Assembly (NCBI GenBank): GCA_013697915.1
Contig: JACCVY010000124.1
Location: 1 to 45,837, forward strand
DNA length: 45,837 bases
DNA from: Blastocatellia bacterium
GTDB lineage: Bacteria > Acidobacteriota > Blastocatellia > Pyrinomonadales > Pyrinomonadaceae
Reading direction: 5' to 3'
The notes below the pieces were generated by a model. That model searched no databases. It saw only the letters and a program-made list of their open reading frames with translations, and was not told where the DNA came from. Shown piece after piece: positions 1 to 8,762 of the stretch. The position numbers and the translations under genes were made by a program. Numbering within the stretch: position 1 is the first letter of the stretch; every line of letters starts with the position of its first letter.

Positions 1-644
1 GAACAGTTAAGAGAGAGCAAGATCCCGAAGCACAGATGGCCATCGTATCGGAATCGCCAAACCGCGTGTCCGCCATATTTGTTTTCAGCAAATACGATTG
101 GCAACTGACCTATGATGGCGCCAAGTCATTCATGCGACCGCTGATGCCGCGCGAGTTTTCTCCAATACAGGACAAATACCAGGAAATGCTCGCGTCCGGT
201 CTAATGTTTAATAGCATTTCCCTATACAACACCCTTCTTGATGGCGAAGCCCCGGGAACAAAATTTGAGTCGAAGGGAATGAAAAAGATTAAGGATCGTA
301 CAGCTTATATAGTTGATATCAAGCAGCCCAAGGGAGCATCCGCACGGTTGTATTTTGATGCTGAAACGTTTATGTGGGTGCGCACAGAATACGGGGCGGC
401 GCACGTTTCAAAACCAATGGGACAATTTACTAATGAGGTGGTTCCCCACGGCGAAGATGAGCTAATTGTGAACTTCTACTTTGAAACTTCAGACTTCCGA
501 GATGTTGACGGAGTGAAGCTGCCCTTCAAGTTTGAGCAGAGCGTGACTTATCCAATAATCAAGCAGAAGAAGAACGGCACGATTCTGGGAACCATTACCG
601 AATACCGGCATAATGTCGCGATTGATCCTAAAATGTTCCAATAG
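1..644 (+). CDS. LolA-like (outer-membrane lipoprotein-sorting type) protein, 5' end outside window
   Basis: The frame is open from the window edge (first full codon at base 3), so the ATG at 36 is probably internal and this is the C-terminal ~214 residues of a longer protein. The visible part is rich in alternating beta-strand patterns (a YIVDIKQPKG strand, then LYFDAETFMWVR, then DFRDVDGVKLPFKF), as in the LolA/LolB-like domain of secreted proteins often annotated outer membrane lipoprotein-sorting protein. The phrases 'LYFDAET', 'VDGVKLPF' and 'ITEYRHNVAIDPKMF' are typical of the C-terminal half of such domains. A second protein of this style is encoded at 24340-25161. It converges on the TPR gene with a 36-base spacer and no clear terminator. 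The substrate is unknown. Confidence 0.6.
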   Translation, partial: TVKREQDPEAQMAIVSESPNRVSAIFVFSKYDWQLTYDGAKSFMRPLMPREFSPIQDKYQEMLASGLMFNSISLYNTLLDGEAPGTKFESKGMKKIKDRTAYIVDIKQPKGASARLYFDAETFMWVRTEYGAAHVSKPMGQFTNEVVPHGEDELIVNFYFETSDFRDVDGVKLPFKFEQSVTYPIIKQKKNGTILGTITEYRHNVAIDPKMFQ

Positions 645-680
645 CCAGCCGTCGGTTTAGTTCTGCTGTTAGTGTTTGGC

Positions 681-1739
681 TTACTCAGGCACTTGGGAAC
701 GTAGTTGTTTGATGATGTTCCGAACGCTGTCAGCGTCCTTGGCGGTGGGTGCCAGGCTCAAATATTTTTCTAGAGCGTCAATAGCCAATTTGTTTTCATC
801 GCGCTCATTATATAGTGCTCCCAGAAATCTGTAAGCTAACGCCACGTCTTCTCCGCCCAGCTTTATCACTTGCTGGAGTTCGTTCTCAGCTTCGCTATAT
901 TTGCTTAAATGAATTAGCGCTTTGCCACGGAACAGATGGGCGGTCGCCGATCCATCCTTTATTTCCGTTGCTCGATGCAATTGCGTTTCAGCATCTGCAT
1001 AATGCTTGTTCTTTAGTTGCACGATGCCGTAGTTAAGCCTTAACTCGAAAATCTCTGGTGCAACTTTTACGGCTGAGCCAAAGACCTTTTCCGCTTGCTC
1101 AAACTTGCCAATCCGTTCATAGATGACTCCCATTTCATTCAGGGCCAGGGAGAATCGCGGATACAGCGCGATGGCCTGCTGTAATTGTGCGATCGCTTTC
1201 TCGTGGTCGCCGTCGCGTTCCGACTGCAAGGCTTTCTGGTAAAGTTCGGCGGCAGGTTTTGGCGCTGCCATCAAGGCTGCATTAATAACCCCTGCTTTTT
1301 CACTTGAGGGTTTATACCGCAGCCGGATTTGCACGCTGTAGCTGCGGCCAAACGGAGTCCCACGGCTGCTCGACGTATCAATCACATCAACTTGTTCGTT
1401 GACTGGTTCGTACTCCTTTTCGCCTTCGATCGTGACTGTGTAAGTACCACCGCCCACTCTGCGAAATGCAAATGCGCCAGTGTCGTCAGTCATAGTGAAG
1501 AAGTCGCCGCCCCTAATTCCGCTAAGCCTTACCTTCAGGCGCCTGTCAACATTCTGCCCCGAAGGATAATAAACCCGCCCGTCTATTGTGTTGCGGCCTC
1601 CAGTGCCCGGCGAGCCCGGATCGGGATCAATACCCCCCATCTGAGCTCGGGAAGAAACGGGAAGTAACAGAGTTACAATTGTCACGCAGAGAAAACAAAA
1701 GGTGTGTCGTGCCGCTGTGGGTAGACATTGGCTGAGCAT
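681..1739 (-). CDS. Secreted TPR protein with carboxypeptidase-regulatory-like domain
   Basis: The protein has 352 residues. Residues 1-32 form a signal peptide (hydrophobic FCFLCVTIVTLLLPVSS, then SRAQ). Residues ~50-120 look like a carboxypeptidase regulatory-like beta-sandwich (DGRVYYPSGQNV, TDDTGAFAFRRV, GTYTVTIEG). Residues ~160-345 are about five TPR units (for example AELYQKALQSERDGDHEKAIAQL and ALNEMGVIYERIGKFEQAEKVF). It is presumably periplasmic or surface scaffolding; no enzymatic motif is visible. The start is supported by a good AGGAG about 8 bases upstream of the ATG. Proteins joining this beta-sandwich to TPRs are common in Acidobacteria. The partner is unknown. Confidence 0.75.
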   Translation of the reverse strand: MLSQCLPTAARHTFCFLCVTIVTLLLPVSSRAQMGGIDPDPGSPGTGGRNTIDGRVYYPSGQNVDRRLKVRLSGIRGGDFFTMTDDTGAFAFRRVGGGTYTVTIEGEKEYEPVNEQVDVIDTSSSRGTPFGRSYSVQIRLRYKPSSEKAGVINAALMAAPKPAAELYQKALQSERDGDHEKAIAQLQQAIALYPRFSLALNEMGVIYERIGKFEQAEKVFGSAVKVAPEIFELRLNYGIVQLKNKHYADAETQLHRATEIKDGSATAHLFRGKALIHLSKYSEAENELQQVIKLGGEDVALAYRFLGALYNERDENKLAIDALEKYLSLAPTAKDADSVRNIIKQLRSQVPE

Positions 1740-1853
1740 TTCTAAACTCCTAATTTAAGATCCTGCAAACCACGATCATAAAGACGGCGGTTAACTGGAA
1801 TTTAGTTCAACAACTCGGCGCGGGGGTAACATGGCTGACCAAAGAGCCGGAAA

Positions 1854-3350
1854 CTAATCGGGCAAACGCTGGTACCAAACAATGTGATCGCCGTCGTCAG
1901 GACGATCGGAATAAACTACCGTCAGATAATCAACCGACCGCACTCGGGAAAAGGGAAGCTCTAGGAGCGCGTTATTTGACAGCATAATTCCACCTGGTCT
2001 GAGCATGTGCTCTACGTTCGCGAGGGCCAGACTCTGCTCAAACGTGTCGTAGTATATGAATATGTTAGTCGCAATTATCAGATCGAAACGCTCCGCCGTT
2101 GGAAGGTCCATATGTTGCAAGACAATATTCAAATCCACGGGCGTAATCCGCGTGGCGATACTAGGACGAATGCTCACCGCACGAATTTTTAGATCCCCCG
2201 CGTTGGCTGGAAGGTTGACGGGCGACACAGCGGTCCCAATCTGATCTCCGAACTGCTTCCAGTAACCTATGGCCTCCGGCTTCCATTGAGCTTGCAGATC
2301 GCGCGGCAGTTGAACTACATAACGCTGACCGTGTCGTGCGCGTTGCTGGGCAAGCGCAAGATGGTGATTTACCCGTGGGCTCAAGTCGAAGGTCGTCACC
2401 TGTAGAACATCGGGACTGGCCAGACCAAGCCGTAATAAAGTATCGACAATTGCGAATGGCTGAATGGTCTGTTGCGGGTAGAAATCGTAACCCTCTTGCT
2501 TGTCTGTAAAGTCGAGCCCGGGCCCCACTATGGCCACGCGCCGCACGCTAATGGCGGTTAACAGTCCGCGCGTGCGTATCGCTTTCAGAGATTCCTCTAA
2601 AGCAAGGTTAGGCAGTAGTGAAGTGTCAGATGAAAGTCCACGGGTGCGAAAAACTCTCGAGCGTTCGGCAAACTCTTCGGTTGGATCTCCGAGAAGTCGT
2701 GCAGACTCGACGGCTTTTACATAACTCGCCTGTTCCCTCAAGTTGCGAACAACACTAGTTAGCAGGTAATTCTTCAACCGCGCCCGGTCCTGGGTGGTAG
2801 TAAGCGTATGGCCCTTTTGTGTCAGGAGCACGTTGCGGGCGAAGAGCAATCGTTCGTTCTTGCCGGCTGCGCCCAGGTCTCGAATTAAATCGTCCACCCG
2901 CCCTTGAATGACAGGAACCACCCTGGCGCCTGAAGTTAGTGCGCCGTCCCCCCTTATCTCCGCTATCTCCTTGATCGTAACGCGCGGACGTTGTGTATAA
3001 GAGGTGCCAAACAATAAGAAATTGACCAGCGAATCTTCGTCCCCTTGGGCAAGCCGCGCACGAATCTCACTATCGCGACCTCTGATCCAGTTGGGCCACG
3101 CCTTTGCCAATTCATCAGGATTCAGCCTTTTTAGATCGGCGGGCAAGGCTTCCACCAGAGCCTCTAAAATCGGTTGGGCCTCCGTGTAGCGAAGATATTC
3201 AGCACGAGACTGAGAAGTTTGACCGAAAAGCGAGATGGGCAGACTCAGTGCCAACCAGCATCCAGCCACGATACTAATGCGGGAGCTAACCTTATACGTA
3301 TTCCGCTTAATACTAAAAACTGAATCGAATAGCTCTGAGTTTTTTAACAT
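1854..3350 (-). CDS. Methyltransferase-like protein with N-terminal signal peptide or anchor
   Basis: The protein has 498 residues from the ATG at 3350. The open frame extends to 3458, but those codons run through the intrinsic terminator of the upstream gene, so the internal ATG is preferred. It begins MLKNSELFDSV and then has a hydrophobic stretch (ISIVAGCWLALSLPISLFGQ) that looks like a signal peptide or membrane anchor. The middle is mostly helical and unrecognised. The C-terminal third resembles a class I SAM-dependent methyltransferase: VRRVAIVGPGLDF (motif I-like, with unusual spacing), DVLQVTTFDLS (acidic strand-2 end), and FDLIIATNIFIYYDTFEQ followed by MLRPGGIMLSNN (CheR-like motifs IV/V). 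An exported SAM methyltransferase would be odd because SAM is cytosolic; an N-in membrane anchor is the simplest alternative. Substrate unknown. Confidence 0.6.
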   Translation of the reverse strand: MLKNSELFDSVFSIKRNTYKVSSRISIVAGCWLALSLPISLFGQTSQSRAEYLRYTEAQPILEALVEALPADLKRLNPDELAKAWPNWIRGRDSEIRARLAQGDEDSLVNFLLFGTSYTQRPRVTIKEIAEIRGDGALTSGARVVPVIQGRVDDLIRDLGAAGKNERLLFARNVLLTQKGHTLTTTQDRARLKNYLLTSVVRNLREQASYVKAVESARLLGDPTEEFAERSRVFRTRGLSSDTSLLPNLALEESLKAIRTRGLLTAISVRRVAIVGPGLDFTDKQEGYDFYPQQTIQPFAIVDTLLRLGLASPDVLQVTTFDLSPRVNHHLALAQQRARHGQRYVVQLPRDLQAQWKPEAIGYWKQFGDQIGTAVSPVNLPANAGDLKIRAVSIRPSIATRITPVDLNIVLQHMDLPTAERFDLIIATNIFIYYDTFEQSLALANVEHMLRPGGIMLSNNALLELPFSRVRSVDYLTVVYSDRPDDGDHIVWYQRLPD

Positions 3351-3423
3351 AAAGATGAGATGCCGGACCCTCTCATGCGGCAGCCAATAGGTACGCGGTG
3401 CCACGAAGAGCGAAGAAAGATTC

Positions 3424-3453
3424 AAAAAAAACGGGGAGCCCGAAGGCTCCCCC
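3424..3453 (-). terminator. Intrinsic terminator of the TonB-dependent receptor gene
   Basis: On the minus strand an 8-bp GC stem, GGGGAGCC / GGCTCCCC, closes on a four-base loop (TTCG as read on that strand) and is followed by eight T residues. It starts about 27 bases after the receptor stop codon. It also lies upstream of the methyltransferase-like gene, which separates the two transcripts. Confidence 0.9.
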
Positions 3454-3479
3454 AACAAAGGCTGACTAAGAGTTGAGCC

Positions 3480-6400
3480 TTAGAAAATGATCTTAGCGGC
3501 AAGTTGCACGTTGCGACGCCCGTCGCGGTAAGCAAAGACCGGATCGCTGCCGGGCGTGAAGTAATTGCTGCCATAGTCAGTAAACAGGTTCGCGTGGTTA
3601 AAGACATTAAAGACTTCCCCACGAAGCTGAAGACTCACCCTCTCACTGAAGTGGATCCTCTTGTAGAGTCCAGCCGTCACATTCCAGAAACCCGGCCCCG
3701 TGAAAGCATTACGTTTGCTCATATTCGACGGGAAAGGTCCGAAGTTGTAGTTTCCCGTGGGACCAGGAGGCGTTGCAGTGGTCTGAGTAGTCGTATCGAC
3801 CAGTACGAACTGATTAGGCTGTCCAGTGGTCGGTGGGTTGCTGCTGTTTACGACGACCGGACCTGATGGCGTCAGGCGTGCATAGTTCGTGGTTGCGAAC
3901 GAGTAATCATAGATCGTGAACGGATATCCCGATCGCAAATTAACCAGGCCGTTGACGCTCCAGCCACCGAGCAAGTGTTTGGCAGCAGGGCTATCACCCT
4001 TGAATGGAACTTCGTAGGTTAAGCTGCTGGAAACCCGGTGCCGCACGTCGAAGTCTGAAAAACCGTAATCAAGGTTTGGATTGAACGTATCAAGAAAGCC
4101 CAGGTTGTTGGAGCCGGCATGGTCGGAGAAGGTCGAGCTCAGATTATCTTTGGCCTTGGAATAAGTGTACCTGGCGGTAAACGACGCTCCGCTGTTACGG
4201 AAATTGTTGCTCTCGAGCGAAGCAGTCACGCCGTAGTAATTGGAGTACCCCAGATTGCCGCGGGTATTGATACTCGTGGCCACCCCATTGCAGCGACTGG
4301 TTACGCCTGAGGCGGTGAGAGTGGCAGCGGGAGTGCTGCCACCGAGGAATACCGTTCCACAGCCTAAGCGATTGATGTCACCTATGGAATAAAGCTTTCT
4401 CCCTGCTGAGGCTGAATACTCCAGCGATGCAACCGTGTTGGTACCAAGCTGGTGTTCAAAGCTCGCACTCCAGAAGTGGGCATAAGCGTTGACGATATTC
4501 TGATCAATGTGACGCGCAGAAACGGCGGACAATGTTCTTGCCGGCCCAGTTCCCGCAAACGGTCCGAGGTTAGATGCGTAGAGGGGAAGTGTTGCCACAT
4601 CTCCCAAAGTCACTCGGCCGGAACTGTTCACAGAGTCGGCCGCAAGAGCGACGACAGCATAGTTCGGCGGATTGAACAGCGCATTAAAGGTGACGTTCCC
4701 GAAGTTCCGTTCGTAGGCCATACCATAGCCGCCACGGAGACTGGTCTTGCCATCACCAAATACGTCCCAGGCTATGCCGAGGCGAGGGGCGAAGTTATTT
4801 TTGTCCTTCCCCCATAGTGCGCCAATCGGGCTGTCAGGGACGCTAAAGAACCTGCCGTTACGAGTTCGCTCCTGAATAGTTGCGCCTGCGCCGTAATAGA
4901 AGTTCGCGTCCAGTTTGGGGTCTTGAGCATTATGCTGTACGCCGTAATACTCATAGCGCATACCCAGGTTCAAGGTAACGCGCGGTCTAATACGCCACGA
5001 ATCATTACCGTAAACCGCCCACTCGTTATACCGGTTGCTGCGAGAAAACGATGGCGGACCTGCGGGAAGCGTAACTTTTGTCAGTCCCGGCGCCACTGTA
5101 GGATATCTGCCGCCTGGATCAATTGCCACCTGAAAACTGACAAGATTACCGCTTACCAGGTTGCTGAGCCCTTCTGCGCTATTAGTACCCAGGGTCTCTA
5201 CCGCATTCAGGTAGGCGCCGAAAGTTTTGTTGTCGCGGATATTTATAAACTGCCCACCAAATTTCAAGTTGTGCGCACCCGTCGAGTAGTTCATGTCCTG
5301 GTTAAATTGATAGACGTTCTGGGCGCCGGCGAAAGGAATGGCGCTGCCAGGGCTGAAAGGCAAATAACCCGGGAAGCCAATCGAGACGCTGGAGAGTTGC
5401 GTGCCACCCAAGTAAAGTGATGGTCCGGGAGGTTGATCGCCCAGCGGTTGTCCACCGTTCAAGCGATTAAAGCCGACCTTGCTGTTTGACACAAACTTTG
5501 ATGAGAACGAGTGCGTCAAATTGAGTAGGAAGTTCTGATTGTAATTGAAAGAGCCGGTGTTGAACCCCGCGTATGGGCTGGAAGCATTCGTACCCTTTGC
5601 ATTCACTTGATCCTGCAGCGCATAGCGACCATAAAGCTGTGTTTTGTGGCTTAGATTAGCGTCAATGCGGATCACCGTCTGCCTATCGTTCTGGGGTGTG
5701 CCGCCGCCGACGTCCTGCGGTGTAGAGTAAGTTATTTCTTCAAAAGCCGGCAGGCTGCCAGGAAGCGCCGAGAAGGCGTTGCCGCCGGGGCTGTTGGGGG
5801 TGGGCCTGAAAGTGCTCGCGCCATAAGCCGCGACCACTTGACTGACGGTAAATGTTCTGCCCGAGGGGGGCGCTACCGTTGAATAGCGGCTAAAAAAATT
5901 ACGCGTTGTCGCAGAAGTGGCAGCAATCAGTTGCGGCGTAGGCACGAAAGCCTTCGACGCACCGCCGCTACGCACTCTGATCCATTCCGTGTTGTTAAAG
6001 AAGAAGACTTTGTTCTTCATATTGATGGTAGACCGGCCGCCTTCGCCAAAGCGTGGCAAAATAACTGGGCCGCCAATCGAGTAGCCAAACTGGTTGCGCG
6101 TAAATACCTGTCTCGGAATGCCGCGCGCGTTGTTGTCAAAACCGTTCGAAGCAAGGCGCGAGATGCGGTTGAATTCATAAAGGGTTCCGTGAAACTCATT
6201 GCTGCCCGCGATGGTTGCGACGTTGACGATACCGCCCGAGGCACGGCCGTATTCGGCCGAAAAGTTACCGCTGATAACGCGGAACTCCTGCACGGAATCG
6301 AGTGGAACAAGTTGCCCTACGGTCGCAGTGAAATTATCAGTGTTTTCACCGCCGTCCAGCAAAATGCTGGTGCTGGCGGAACGCTGGCCATTAATCGCAT

Positions 6401-6953
6401 AGCCCGTGCCGCGCCCACCTCCAGCTCCCTCGGGCGTGACGTTGCCCGCAATGCCAACGAGGTCATAAGGATTACGAGTCAGCGTCGGCAGTTCGCGGAT
6501 CTGCTTGTTGGTGATGACACTGGATTGCTGCTGGTCAGTCGTGTTGATCTCCATCCCAGCCCCTGCAACAACGTCAACGCTAGCAGCGACTGACTCAGTC
6601 GAGAGTTTCGTTTCGAGGGAAAGGTTCGAACCGACAGTGACTCTCACTCGCTGTGTGTTTTCAGCAAATGATCCGGACTTTACTGTAACGTCATAAAGCC
6701 CAGGCTGTAAGGACACGACAGTGTAAGTTCCCTGGTCGTCTGACGTAGTCGTGCGCTCTGCGCCGGTGCCGACAGACTTAACCGTGATACTCGCGCCCGG
6801 GACTACCCGATCCTGCGGATCGGTAACTTTGCCCGTGATTTGGCCGGCATCGGTCTGCGCCAGGACTCCGCCTGCGACCATGACCAGCACAACCAAAGCC
6901 GCGAGCGCCGTTGAGAGACCTTTCACGACCTTGCTTTTCAAAACTTTTTCCAT
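3480..6953 (-). CDS. TonB-dependent receptor, Oar-like, with carboxypeptidase-regulatory-like N-terminus
   Basis: The protein has 1157 residues. A signal peptide covers residues 1-32 (GLSTALAALVVLVMVAGGVLAQ). Residues ~35-120 are a carboxypeptidase-regulatory-like domain (GQITGKVTDPQDRVVPGA, GTYTVVSLQPGLYDVTV). A plug domain follows at ~130-250 (ITNKQIRELPTLTRNPYDLV, SVQEFRVISGNFSAEYGRAS), then a long C-terminal beta-barrel ending in ...AAKIIF, a terminal aromatic as expected for an outer-membrane protein. It is the Oar-type receptor that is multiplied in Acidobacteria, probably importing oligosaccharides or peptides; the substrate cannot be read from sequence. GGAAGGG upstream of the ATG is a good ribosome-binding site, and a strong terminator follows the stop. 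No TonB/ExbB genes are adjacent. Confidence 0.9.
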   Translation of the reverse strand: MEKVLKSKVVKGLSTALAALVVLVMVAGGVLAQTDAGQITGKVTDPQDRVVPGASITVKSVGTGAERTTTSDDQGTYTVVSLQPGLYDVTVKSGSFAENTQRVRVTVGSNLSLETKLSTESVAASVDVVAGAGMEINTTDQQQSSVITNKQIRELPTLTRNPYDLVGIAGNVTPEGAGGGRGTGYAINGQRSASTSILLDGGENTDNFTATVGQLVPLDSVQEFRVISGNFSAEYGRASGGIVNVATIAGSNEFHGTLYEFNRISRLASNGFDNNARGIPRQVFTRNQFGYSIGGPVILPRFGEGGRSTINMKNKVFFFNNTEWIRVRSGGASKAFVPTPQLIAATSATTRNFFSRYSTVAPPSGRTFTVSQVVAAYGASTFRPTPNSPGGNAFSALPGSLPAFEEITYSTPQDVGGGTPQNDRQTVIRIDANLSHKTQLYGRYALQDQVNAKGTNASSPYAGFNTGSFNYNQNFLLNLTHSFSSKFVSNSKVGFNRLNGGQPLGDQPPGPSLYLGGTQLSSVSIGFPGYLPFSPGSAIPFAGAQNVYQFNQDMNYSTGAHNLKFGGQFINIRDNKTFGAYLNAVETLGTNSAEGLSNLVSGNLVSFQVAIDPGGRYPTVAPGLTKVTLPAGPPSFSRSNRYNEWAVYGNDSWRIRPRVTLNLGMRYEYYGVQHNAQDPKLDANFYYGAGATIQERTRNGRFFSVPDSPIGALWGKDKNNFAPRLGIAWDVFGDGKTSLRGGYGMAYERNFGNVTFNALFNPPNYAVVALAADSVNSSGRVTLGDVATLPLYASNLGPFAGTGPARTLSAVSARHIDQNIVNAYAHFWSASFEHQLGTNTVASLEYSASAGRKLYSIGDINRLGCGTVFLGGSTPAATLTASGVTSRCNGVATSINTRGNLGYSNYYGVTASLESNNFRNSGASFTARYTYSKAKDNLSSTFSDHAGSNNLGFLDTFNPNLDYGFSDFDVRHRVSSSLTYEVPFKGDSPAAKHLLGGWSVNGLVNLRSGYPFTIYDYSFATTNYARLTPSGPVVVNSSNPPTTGQPNQFVLVDTTTQTTATPPGPTGNYNFGPFPSNMSKRNAFTGPGFWNVTAGLYKRIHFSERVSLQLRGEVFNVFNHANLFTDYGSNYFTPGSDPVFAYRDGRRNVQLAAKIIF

Positions 6954-7421
6954 TTTTAGCCCTTCCTTTCGAGAATAAATAATTCCTTTTGGCTGCCGAT
7001 TGCTTTCGCCTTAGCCTTGCATAAACCCTTTGGAGTCGAGCGTCTTCAGAGCACGAATTCCCGCGCAAAATTCCATTAAAGAGCAATCGAGCATCCCTGC
7101 GTTTGCAAGTTGTGTGCCCATTAACCTCAAACAAGACAAACGGATAGAAACAGTGACTTAAGCGCTACCTGAATCACCAGACCGCCCCCACAGATCCAAA
7201 AAATTGGGAACTATCCATAAATCGGAAGCGCGTTCGTATGTCATGAAGTTCAGAAATGTGGTGGCGTCGTAGTCCTGATTGTTAGGGTTCAGGGAGGACT
7301 TAGAGGCGGGACTGCGTTAGTCATGGAGTGTGAATAAGGTTGTTCCTCGAAGTTGTCGGTTAAAGTCCGGGAACCCTCCCATGTTGCCTTCCTGCGTATT
7401 TGCCGTTATTAAAATTACACC
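6954..7421. other. Divergent intergenic region (468 bp), no gene seen
   Basis: This lies between the divergent starts of the receptor gene (minus) and the HD phosphohydrolase gene (plus), so it must hold both promoters. An AT-rich -10-like TTAAAAT lies about 10 bases before the HD start codon, but I could not pair it with a convincing -35. Short frames here have no recognisable protein content. No tRNA, repeat or strong hairpin was seen. Confidence 0.5.
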
Positions 7422-8756
7422 ATGTCAGAACGAATCTATCGCGATCCGGTTCACAACATCATTAGGCTTCGCACCGACAACGACGAAGGCGCACTGATCA
7501 TGCATTTGATCGACACGCCTGAGTTCCAACGACTGCGACGTATCAAGCAACTGGGCCTTGGCTTGTACACCTATCAGGGCGCCGAACATTCGCGCTTTAC
7601 CCATTCGCTTGGCGCGTTTCACTTGATGAGCCGCGTGCTGGACCGCCTCGGCGAAATGCACCGCATAGACAAACAGGATCGCGCGGCGGCTCGCGCCGCG
7701 GCGTTGCTTCATGACGTGGGCCATGGATCGTTTTCGCACGTGATGGAAAAAGTGCTCGGCTTTCATCACGAGAAATGGACCGTGGAAGTGTTGCTCAGTG
7801 AGGAAACTGAGGTTGGCCAGCGCCTGCGCGCACATTCAGCTGACTTGCCGGCCAAGGTTGCAGCAATCATCGAGGGCAAGTTCCAGCCGGCCGCGCTGGC
7901 TCAACTGGTTTCCTCGCAGCTCGACGTCGATCGCATGGACTACCTCTTGCGCGATTCGTTAATGACCGGAGCAAAGTACGGCATTTATGATCTGGAATGG
8001 ATCATCAACGCGTTGGCGATCGATGAAGAACATGATCGCATTTACGTGGCGGCGCGTGGTCTATATGCCGTTGAGGAGTATTTGCAAGCGCGCTATTACA
8101 TGTTCCGGCAGGTCTACTTTCATCGCGCATTGCGCTCCGCTGAAGCCGTGCTTCGTTCCATTTTGCGGCGCGCGCTTGCGCTGCTGGAAAACAACAAGCC
8201 TGTTTGGCATGCGTCTGGCACTGCTTTTGAAAAAGTGCTGCGCAGGAAATCGCTGACAATCACGGAGCATCTCGAGGTTGACGATTCGGACGTTATGTTT
8301 CACGTAAAGCAGTGGCAACGCTCTGATGACGCCGTTCTTGCCGATCTCAGTCGTCGCTTCGTCACGCGACGTCTTTTCAAAGCCATTGATCTGGATATGC
8401 CAGTTGACGAACGTCCCGATTTCCTGGCTGCGGCGCGCGCGTGCGTTGCGAAAGCGGGTTACGATCCTGAGTATTACTTCATCGAAGATCGGGCCAGCGA
8501 TGTCCCTTACTACAATTACTACACGCCGAAGGATGCAGAACCGAAGAGCCGTATTTACGTCGAAGACGGATACGCGCGGCCGCGCATACGCGAGATCAGT
8601 GAAGTAAGCGACGTCGTGCGTGGACTGCAGCGCGGCTATGAGTTGCATCGCGTGTGTTTCCCGGCCGAAGTTAAAGACGAAGTCTACCGGCTTTATCACG
8701 ATGCGACGCCCAGGGATCGCTCAGCTGTTGGCCACGCAAACGCAAACGGAGGTTAA
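7422..8756 (+). CDS. HD-superfamily phosphohydrolase (SAMHD1/dGTPase-like)
   Basis: The protein has 444 residues. It opens with the family signature [10 protein letters not shown] and [12 protein letters not shown], then [15 protein letters not shown] (first metal His), [12 protein letters not shown] (the HD pair, ~residues 97-98) and [14 protein letters not shown] (distal Asp). All four metal ligands H...HD...D are therefore present, so it should be active. Related proteins hydrolyse dNTPs to nucleoside plus triphosphate, but many in this subgroup have no tested substrate. GGAGG at its extreme 3' end serves the next gene, which begins six bases after this stop, so the two probably form an operon. 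Confidence 0.85.
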   Translation: MSERIYRDPVHNIIRLRTDNDEGALIMHLIDTPEFQRLRRIKQLGLGLYTYQGAEHSRFTHSLGAFHLMSRVLDRLGEMHRIDKQDRAAARAAALLHDVGHGSFSHVMEKVLGFHHEKWTVEVLLSEETEVGQRLRAHSADLPAKVAAIIEGKFQPAALAQLVSSQLDVDRMDYLLRDSLMTGAKYGIYDLEWIINALAIDEEHDRIYVAARGLYAVEEYLQARYYMFRQVYFHRALRSAEAVLRSILRRALALLENNKPVWHASGTAFEKVLRRKSLTITEHLEVDDSDVMFHVKQWQRSDDAVLADLSRRFVTRRLFKAIDLDMPVDERPDFLAAARACVAKAGYDPEYYFIEDRASDVPYYNYYTPKDAEPKSRIYVEDGYARPRIREISEVSDVVRGLQRGYELHRVCFPAEVKDEVYRLYHDATPRDRSAVGHANANGG

Positions 8757-8762
8757 TCCGCA

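Noticed and set aside
3351-3458. N-terminal extension of the methyltransferase-like protein
   Set aside because: It would translate through the receptor terminator; the ATG at 3350 begins a good signal-like sequence.
5931-6593. Long plus-strand frame inside the TonB-dependent receptor gene
   Set aside because: It is antisense to a clearly conserved gene, has no recognisable motif and an unnatural composition.
8061-8699. 212-codon minus-strand frame inside the HD gene
   Set aside because: It is antisense to conserved HD motifs and has no supporting signal.
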